Source: Chryseobacterium sp. UBA6632 (GTDB taxonomy: Bacteria; Bacteroidota; Bacteroidia; Flavobacteriales; Weeksellaceae). From it: a stretch of DNA of 5,555 nt. The stretch spans positions 1 to 5,555 of the forward strand of contig DKLU01000162.1 in the NCBI GenBank assembly GCA_002455915.1, read 5' to 3'. Positions 1 through 3,994 of the stretch are shown here, piece after piece. The translations under genes were made by a program, and so were the position numbers. The number at the start of each line of letters is the position of its first letter. Position 1 is the stretch's first letter. Below the pieces are notes generated by a model. That model was not told where the DNA came from and did not search any database. It saw only the letters and a list, made by a program, of their open reading frames with translations.

Positions 1-1595
1 TTTCTGAAAACCTTCCTGCAACCATGACATCATTTTCATATTCAAGACGAAAAAATGAATTCTTCTGAAGTGTTGTACGAACATCCACTCCAGCTCCGAA
101 TTTTACTCTCTTATCATATATTCCATATGCAAAATAAACATCCGGAGAAATATATTTGTTGAAACGGTCGTTCAGTTTTACGCCTGCTCCTAGCCTGAAG
201 TGTTCGTATTTGTTATAACCGACCACTTTAGACAGATCAAAATCAAAAACGCCCAATCTTAAATTACCTTTTAACAGTCCGATAAGTCCCTTTACTTTCT
301 GATCTAATTTATACTTGTTGCTTAGACTGTCGATTTTATCATAGGCTAGTTCTTCACGGGTGCTCAGATCACTCGTCCGGTATTGGTCCATCAGGCTTCC
401 GTCTGAATTTTTAACGGATAAAGTATATCCTTTAAAATCTTCTGCTTTAAATTCTACCGGGGTATGAATATTGAAATAATCTGCTGTTGCGTACGCATAC
501 GTCCCGAATTTTTTTGAGTCATTACGTTCTTTTCCTTTGTTTTCATTATTTTTTCCTGATCCGAGATTAAGATTTAATAATGTATTATTCACCTTCAGTT
601 TATAATCTTCTTTCAATAAAAACCACTTTTTATTGACAGGAACCCAGACACTGGTAATAGCGCCCTCATTTTGCATTTTGCTATTGCTCTGTATTTTTTT
701 TAGTCCATAGGTCTGTTTATCGACGTACAAATATCCTGAATATTTATTCTGGGTCCTACTGTTGTTATTTCCGACCTGTCTGAATCTGATGATGTAATTT
801 TCTCTACTGTCAATTTCAATAGAATCGGTAAGGAAGAATCTGTATAAATTTCGGTTTTCTTCTTTAATTTCTTTGGGAATCTGGTTTCGGTTAGACCGGA
901 ATGCAATTAATTCGTAGATGGGCTCTCTAAGTCCGGAAACCTTATTATCTAAAACATTAATTTTCTCTCCATATTTTTTAGAATAGTTAATCTGAGAGGC
1001 TCTCTCCCATAAAAACATTTTGCTCTGTCCGGCCAGACGTTCCAGGTTCAAAGACTCTATGGAATCTTTTTTTTCTTTTTTTCCAAAGTTTTTCTGCGGA
1101 AGGCTTTTTAAAGAATCCATCTTTTTGGCAACATATTCCTGGTAATTTACAATACTGTCCTGATCGAGATCCAACGATATTTTTTCGTAGGACATATAGG
1201 AATAGGAATCTAAACTTGAGGGCGAATTTTCCGGATAGTATTCGTTAACCTTTTTTAGAATCTCTAGGGCTCTGGGATCGCTTTTATCTGACAAAAAAAC
1301 CGGTTCTATATTTTTTACGGTGGGATTACTTTTGTTAAGTGCTACTTCCATCACCTCATCTACCAACACATATTCTGAAATATACCCTGGTGCGCTAACC
1401 TCCACTTTTTTACAAGATGTGGTAAACATTAAATTTCCTGACTGATCACTATTTCCTATCAGCAGTTTATTACAACTTATACGAGCTTTTTGTACAGGCT
1501 TTTGGGTGTCTGCATCGCTAACCATAATTTTCGACTGTGAAAAAAATAGAGATGATAAAAAGCTTAATAAGCAGAGAAGATGATATTTATTCATA
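1..1595 (-). CDS. DUF5686 / carboxypeptidase-regulatory-like outer-membrane protein (partial, C-terminus off the left edge)
   Basis: The reading frame is open from the ATG at 1593-1595 to the left edge: 531 codons with no stop. Residues 1-20 form a signal peptide (MNKY, then a Leu/Phe/Ser-rich core ending in FFSQ), which sets the start. Residues about 22-88 resemble the small beta-sandwich carboxypeptidase-regulatory-like domain (DADTQKPVQKARIS, then D-x-x-G-N and APGYISEYV). From about 105 on it fits DUF5686: DPRALEILKKVNEYYPENSP, a Tyr-rich SYSYMSYEK segment, GYLYVDKQTYGLKKIQ near 287-301, and a late segment near 458-492 (GYNKYEHFRLGAGVKLNDRF, then YFAYGIYDKRVKFG) that reads like the first beta-barrel strands. 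Family members usually run to roughly 800 residues, so about a third is missing here by truncation at the window edge, not by mutation. The family has no established biochemical function; an outer-membrane barrel with a periplasmic N-terminal domain is the usual prediction. Lys/Asn-rich loops occur near 168-177 and 346-362. It follows gene 2 on the same strand but beyond a terminator, so it is probably transcribed separately. Confidence 0.85.
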
Positions 1596-1636
1596 TCGGT
1601 AGAGTAATTTGGGTTCTTATAAAAGAAATTATAGTT

Positions 1637-1669
1637 CTAAATTATGATTTACTAAAGTAAACCTTCAAA
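1637..1669 (-). promoter_or_regulatory. Candidate Bacteroidota -33/-7 promoter for the DUF5686 gene
   Basis: On the minus strand, TTTG (1669-1666) is followed after 21 nt by TAATTTAG (1644-1637), one mismatch from the phylum consensus TAnnTTTG. Transcription would begin about 35 nt before the ATG at 1595, downstream of the gene 2 terminator, where an independent promoter is needed. In AT-rich DNA such matches arise by chance, so support is positional only. Confidence 0.3.
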
Positions 1670-1702
1670 TAATAAGGAAAACCGGCAGATCAACAATAGC
1701 CA

Positions 1703-1735
1703 AAGAAAAAACAACCTCACGGGGTTGTTTTCATT
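1703..1735 (-). terminator. Rho-independent terminator of the PQQ-dehydrogenase-like gene
   Basis: A perfect 9-bp stem (1708-1716 AAAACAACC pairing with 1723-1731 GGTTGTTTT) encloses a 6-nt loop (1717-1722). Read on the minus strand it ends in a run of six T (1711-1706). It begins 15 bp after the stop codon of the lipoprotein gene, as expected for an intrinsic terminator. A further CCAAA/TTTGG pairing (1700-1704 with 1734-1738) can lengthen the stem imperfectly. It separates gene 2 from gene 1. There is a shorter T-run on the plus strand too, but no plus-strand gene lies upstream to use it. Confidence 0.85.
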
Positions 1736-1745
1736 TGGTGTATCT

Positions 1746-3059
1746 TTAATTGTAAGAGACCCGCCATACAATTCCTCCTACATCATCTGCTACAAGTAAT
1801 GATCCATCTGAGGTCTGAAGCACTCCCACAGGTCTCCCGTATACTTCTCCTTTGGCCTCATTGGCGATAAATCCGCTGAGAAATGGAGCATAAGATTTTG
1901 ATGCTTTTCCGTTGGTAAAAGGCACAAACGCTACCTGATATCCCACCAACGAAGAGCGATTCCAAGATCCGTGCTGACCAATAAATGCACCGTTTCTGTA
2001 TTTCTGAGGATATTGATTTGCGGTGTAAAAGGTAAGCCCCAAGGAGGCGGTATGGCTGCCCAATGAAACATCCGGAACGATTGTTTTTTTTACGAGATCA
2101 GGTTTTTCGCCCTTTCTTCGGGGATCTTCATGCTGTCCGAAATATGCGTAAGGCCATCCATAGAATGCATCTTTCTTCACAGAGGTTAAATAATCAGGGA
2201 CTAATTCATCTCCCAGTTCATCTCTCTCATTAACCACCGTCCACAATTCTCCGGTTACCGGATTCCAGCTCATTCCTACAGGATTTCTGAGACCCGATGC
2301 ATAAATTTTTTCCTGTGTCCCATCCGGATTAATCTCCAGTATATTGGCTCTTCTCACCTCATTTTCCATCCCGTTCTCCCCGACATTGCTGCCGGATCCT
2401 ACCGATATAAAAATCTTTGATAAGTCTTTATTCGCAATCATATTTCTGGTCCAGTGGTTATTGTATCCACCGGCCGGCAGATCAAGAATCTTTTTTCCTT
2501 TCCCTGTTATTTTCGTATCCCCAGATTTGTAAGGATAGACCCATACTCCATCTGTATTGGCAACATAAAAACGGTCTTTTACAATCAACATCCCGTAGGG
2601 TTGATTAAGATTGTCTAAAAAAACTGTGGATGACTCTGGTATACCATCTTTGTTACGATCTTTGTACAGAATAATTCTGTTGGCGGAGTCTCCTCCCACT
2701 TCAGCTTTACTTTTTCCGCTTATATCGTTTTTAACTTTTTCAGTTGCAGAACGCTCGGAATTAGACAAAACAACAAAGATATCTCCATTGTCTGCCTGTA
2801 TCATATTTCTTGGGCTTTTAAGTCCCTCAGCAAATCGGGTAACAGTAAAGCCTGCCGGCGCTTTCGGACTTTTATTTGCTGCCCAGCCTATTACCTTACA
2901 AAATTTATTTTTAGCACCTTCTTCATCAGGCGCCGGAAGATTTAATGTATCTATCGATGTTAAAACTTTACTACCTTTTTGTACATTACTGGCATCAAGT
3001 TTATTTTCCTTACATGAAAAAAAGGAAAGTATTGCTGCAACAAATAAAAAATTTCTCAT
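1746..3059 (-). CDS. PQQ-dependent sugar dehydrogenase-like lipoprotein (L-sorbosone dehydrogenase / aldose sugar dehydrogenase family)
   Basis: A complete 437-residue protein. MRNFLFVAAILSFFSC is a short lipoprotein signal with the lipid-accepting cysteine at 16, which supports this start. Residues 17-20 (KENK) are charged and partly resemble the lipoprotein export signal that sends flavobacterial lipoproteins to the cell surface. The rest is a six-bladed beta-propeller of the COG2133 type. Landmarks in order: KVIGWAANKSPKAPAGF (55-71), SPRNM (82-86), DRNKDGIPE (134-142), NHWTRN (201-206), SVGSGSN (219-225), GLRNPVG (256-262), NERDELGDE (277-285), FYGWPYAYFG (299-308), SHTASLGL (335-342), GQHGSWNRS (361-369), GRPVG (408-412) and ADDVGG (424-429). 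By comparison with soluble glucose dehydrogenase, H202 is the likely catalytic base, R258 a PQQ contact, and the NERDELGDE segment lies where calcium and PQQ are bound. The likely reaction is oxidation of a sugar or sugar aldehyde at the outer membrane with electrons passed to PQQ; the substrate cannot be read from sequence. No PQQ synthesis gene is in the window. It is followed by its own terminator and is divergent from the receiver gene. Confidence 0.92.
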   Translation of the reverse strand: MRNFLFVAAILSFFSCKENKLDASNVQKGSKVLTSIDTLNLPAPDEEGAKNKFCKVIGWAANKSPKAPAGFTVTRFAEGLKSPRNMIQADNGDIFVVLSNSERSATEKVKNDISGKSKAEVGGDSANRIILYKDRNKDGIPESSTVFLDNLNQPYGMLIVKDRFYVANTDGVWVYPYKSGDTKITGKGKKILDLPAGGYNNHWTRNMIANKDLSKIFISVGSGSNVGENGMENEVRRANILEINPDGTQEKIYASGLRNPVGMSWNPVTGELWTVVNERDELGDELVPDYLTSVKKDAFYGWPYAYFGQHEDPRRKGEKPDLVKKTIVPDVSLGSHTASLGLTFYTANQYPQKYRNGAFIGQHGSWNRSSLVGYQVAFVPFTNGKASKSYAPFLSGFIANEAKGEVYGRPVGVLQTSDGSLLVADDVGGIVWRVSYN

Positions 3060-3071
3060 AAATTATTGATT

Positions 3072-3101
3072 TAAATGTAGATTTTCATAATAAATAACAA
3101 T
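3072..3101 (-). promoter_or_regulatory. Candidate -33/-7 promoter for the PQQ-dehydrogenase-like gene
   Basis: On the minus strand ATTG (3101-3098) is followed after 18 nt by TACATTTA (3079-3072), each one base off the TTTG / TAnnTTTG consensus. If used, the transcript would start within about 10 nt of the ATG at 3059, giving an almost leaderless mRNA. No Shine-Dalgarno-like sequence precedes the ATG, which is ordinary for this phylum. The spacing is slightly short, so this is a weak call. Confidence 0.25.
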
Positions 3102-3114
3102 AACCATTCCTTTA

Positions 3115-3128
3115 AATCATGTATTAAG
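3115..3128. repeat. Left copy of a short direct repeat bracketing the receiver gene
   Basis: AATCATGTATT (3115-3125) recurs exactly at 3729-3739. With one inserted T the match extends to AATCATGTATT(T)AAG, here ending at 3128. It lies in the gene 2 / gene 3 intergenic region. The flanking bases do not continue the match. Confidence 0.35.
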
Positions 3129-3199
3129 ATATACCGTTAAAAATATTTCAAAATCTCTTAATCTATATTACAGAAGATTTCTGATGGCATAATCACTTT

Positions 3200-3232
3200 T
3201 TTGATATAAAAAATATAAGCATAATACATTTT
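3200..3232 (+). promoter_or_regulatory. Candidate -33/-7 promoter for the receiver-domain gene
   Basis: TTTG at 3200-3203 is followed after 21 nt by TACATTTT at 3225-3232, one base off TAnnTTTG. The spacing equals that of the candidate promoter of gene 1. Transcription would begin near 3238-3240, leaving a leader of about 32 nt before the ATG at 3271. The -7 element overlaps the left arm of the inverted repeat at 3227-3236, so a protein bound to that repeat would cover the promoter. Confidence 0.4.
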
Positions 3233-3273
3233 CTTGAGGAGATTGGCTCCGTTTTTGCGAGGACAAGAAAATG
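3227..3273 (+). repeat. 10-bp perfect inverted repeat spanning the leader and start codon of the receiver gene
   Basis: CATTTTCTTG (3227-3236) is the exact reverse complement of CAAGAAAATG (3264-3273). The right arm ends in the ATG of the receiver gene, and the 27-nt interval contains the ribosome-binding-site-like GAGGA. A second small hairpin, GGAG (3238-3241) with CTCC (3247-3250), can form inside. The interval is visibly richer in G and C than the surrounding intergenic DNA. It could be a translation-controlling hairpin, a DNA operator, or the remnant of an intergenic palindromic element; the sequence alone does not decide. Confidence 0.5.
3259..3263 (+). promoter_or_regulatory. Shine-Dalgarno-like site of the receiver gene
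   Basis: GAGGA sits 7 nt before the ATG at 3271, close to the classical spacing. Purine-rich ribosome-binding sites are uncommon in this phylum, and the other start visible here with adequate upstream sequence (gene 2) has none. A second similar GAGGA lies at 3236-3240. The site supports the chosen start. Confidence 0.5.
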
Positions 3274-3630
3274 AAAACAATTTTTATAGTAGAAGATGAG
3301 ACAGGCATTCGAGATGCATTGCAATTACTCCTGTCATTTGAAAATTATGATGTACGCTCATTCTCTGATGTTAAAACATTTAATTTAAGAGATAAATCAG
3401 CCCTTCCTGATCTATTTATTCTTGATGTGAAACTTCCTGACGGTTTAGGAACTGACTTATGTAATAGTATTAAAAAAGACGATTCTACATCGCATATTCC
3501 AGTTATAATAATAAGTGCTCATGCGAAATCAGATTTGGTAAAAAAATCCTGTGATGCGGATGAATTTGTGGCGAAACCTTTCGACATCGATGATGTTATT
3601 AATAAAATTGAGAATTTAATAAATTCATAA
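3271..3630 (+). CDS. Stand-alone response regulator receiver (CheY-like) protein
   Basis: A complete 119-residue single receiver domain. The first strand IFIVEDE carries the acidic pair E8/D9. FILDVKLPDGLG contains the phospho-acceptor D52 after strand 3. VIIISAH gives the conserved Ser/Thr position S82, and DEFVAKPF gives the aromatic F99 and the invariant lysine K102 followed by P103. All residues needed for phosphotransfer are therefore present. The protein ends right after the last helix, so there is no DNA-binding, enzymatic or histidine-kinase output domain, and it must act through protein contacts or as a phosphorelay intermediate. No histidine kinase or Hpt gene lies in the window, so its partner is unknown. 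It is divergent from the dehydrogenase gene and convergent with ligD, and appears to be transcribed alone. Start choice is firm: ATG with GAGGA upstream and the first beta strand beginning at residue 3. It is predicted to be soluble and cytoplasmic. Confidence 0.93.
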   Translation: MKTIFIVEDETGIRDALQLLLSFENYDVRSFSDVKTFNLRDKSALPDLFILDVKLPDGLGTDLCNSIKKDDSTSHIPVIIISAHAKSDLVKKSCDADEFVAKPFDIDDVINKIENLINS

Positions 3631-3642
3631 TATTTTGTTAAT

Positions 3643-3667
3643 AAAGATACCTTCCTAATCTTTTGAT
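3643..3667 (+). terminator. Weak hairpin, possible terminator of the receiver gene
   Basis: AAAGAT (3643-3648) pairs with ATCTTT (3658-3663) around a 9-nt loop, followed by a short T-rich tail, 13 bp after the receiver stop codon. The stem is only 6 bp with a single G-C pair, so efficiency would be poor and a chance match is possible. A second T-run follows GAAATTTCCCGGGTTTC at 3712-3716, but that sequence does not fold into a stable stem. Confidence 0.25.
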
Positions 3668-3728
3668 AATACATCAAACTGTAAGATACAATATGAAATT
3701 TCCCGGGTTTCTTTTTGAAAAAACTAAT

Positions 3729-3743
3729 AATCATGTATTTAAG
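3729..3743. repeat. Right copy of a short direct repeat bracketing the receiver gene
   Basis: AATCATGTATT at 3729-3739 repeats the sequence at 3115-3125 in the same orientation; here the following bases are TAAG rather than AAG. The pair encloses about 0.6 kb containing the receiver gene and its leader. Confidence 0.35.
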
Positions 3744-3876
3744 CTCTTATAAAATAAGATTTACTCGTCGAGACAGGTAAAAAAATTTTAACAAACAATA
3801 CAGTAGTCAAATATTAAATCGATCTATGATTTGTAATAAAAAGTTATGGTCAATGGTATTTTAATGTTTACTATTA

Positions 3877-3900
3877 AAAGTTTAAACTTTCCATATGGAA
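3877..3900. repeat. Two overlapping perfect palindromes
   Basis: AAAGTTTAAACTTT (3877-3890) and TTCCATATGGAA (3889-3900) are both perfect palindromes and share two bases. Palindromes of this size are the usual shape of binding sites for dimeric regulators, but the position between two convergent gene ends is not where an operator is expected. AT-rich composition makes a chance origin possible. Confidence 0.4.
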
Positions 3901-3950
3901 TGAAGTCAAATTTTTACACATAAGTAAAGTGTATTGTTTCTAATACTAAG

Positions 3951-3994
3951 TTGATATAGTTGTAATCTAAAGCTACAAAAGTTAAATATATCAA
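3951..3994 (-). repeat. Nested inverted repeat abutting the ligD stop codon
   Basis: TTGATATA (3951-3958) is the reverse complement of TATATCAA (3987-3994), which ends directly next to the ligD stop codon at 3995-3997. Inside it TTGTA (3960-3964) pairs with TACAA (3974-3978). In the ligD transcript this could form a 3'-end stem-loop, but it is nearly all A-U pairs and has no following T-run, so it is at best a weak terminator or RNA-stabilising structure. Confidence 0.3.

Larger units (their letters stand above)
3631..3994. other. Gene-free convergent intergenic region (364 bp)
   Basis: This very AT-rich stretch separates the ends of the receiver gene and ligD. I find no credible coding frame: the longest plus-strand ATG frame starting at 3693 has 19 codons and no ribosome-binding signal, and the minus-strand frame at 3519-3734 mostly overlaps the receiver gene. 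No tRNA-like or strong GC-rich hairpin is seen. It does hold a weak terminator candidate (3643-3667), one copy of a short direct repeat (3729-3743), two overlapping palindromes (3877-3900) and a nested inverted repeat abutting the ligD stop (3951-3994). Confidence 0.7.

Noticed and set aside
700..906. 68-residue minus-strand frame
   Set aside because: It is in a different frame from the DUF5686 gene that fully covers it and shows no domain-like sequence.
2611..3069. 152-residue plus-strand frame opposite the dehydrogenase gene
   Set aside because: It lies wholly antisense to a strongly supported gene, resembles no family I know, and has no ribosome-binding or promoter signal; the same holds for the plus-strand frames at 2344-2532, 2417-2608 and 4448-4687.
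3695..3716. GAAATTTCCCGGGTTTC plus T-run as terminator of the receiver gene
   Set aside because: The central CCCGGG cannot fold on itself without a loop, leaving only a 4-bp GAAA/TTTC stem; not a credible terminator.
3519..3734. 71-residue minus-strand frame overlapping the end of the receiver gene
   Set aside because: More than half is antisense to the receiver coding sequence; the remainder is low-complexity AT-rich translation.
3693..3752. 19-codon plus-strand mini-frame after the receiver gene
   Set aside because: Too short, with no ribosome-binding signal and no conserved neighbour to support a leader peptide or small protein.
3793..3939. AAACAATAC (3793-3801) and GTATTGTTT (3931-3939) as ends of a small mobile element
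   Set aside because: Only 9 bp and AT-rich, no target-site duplication, and no coding content between them; expected by chance in such DNA.
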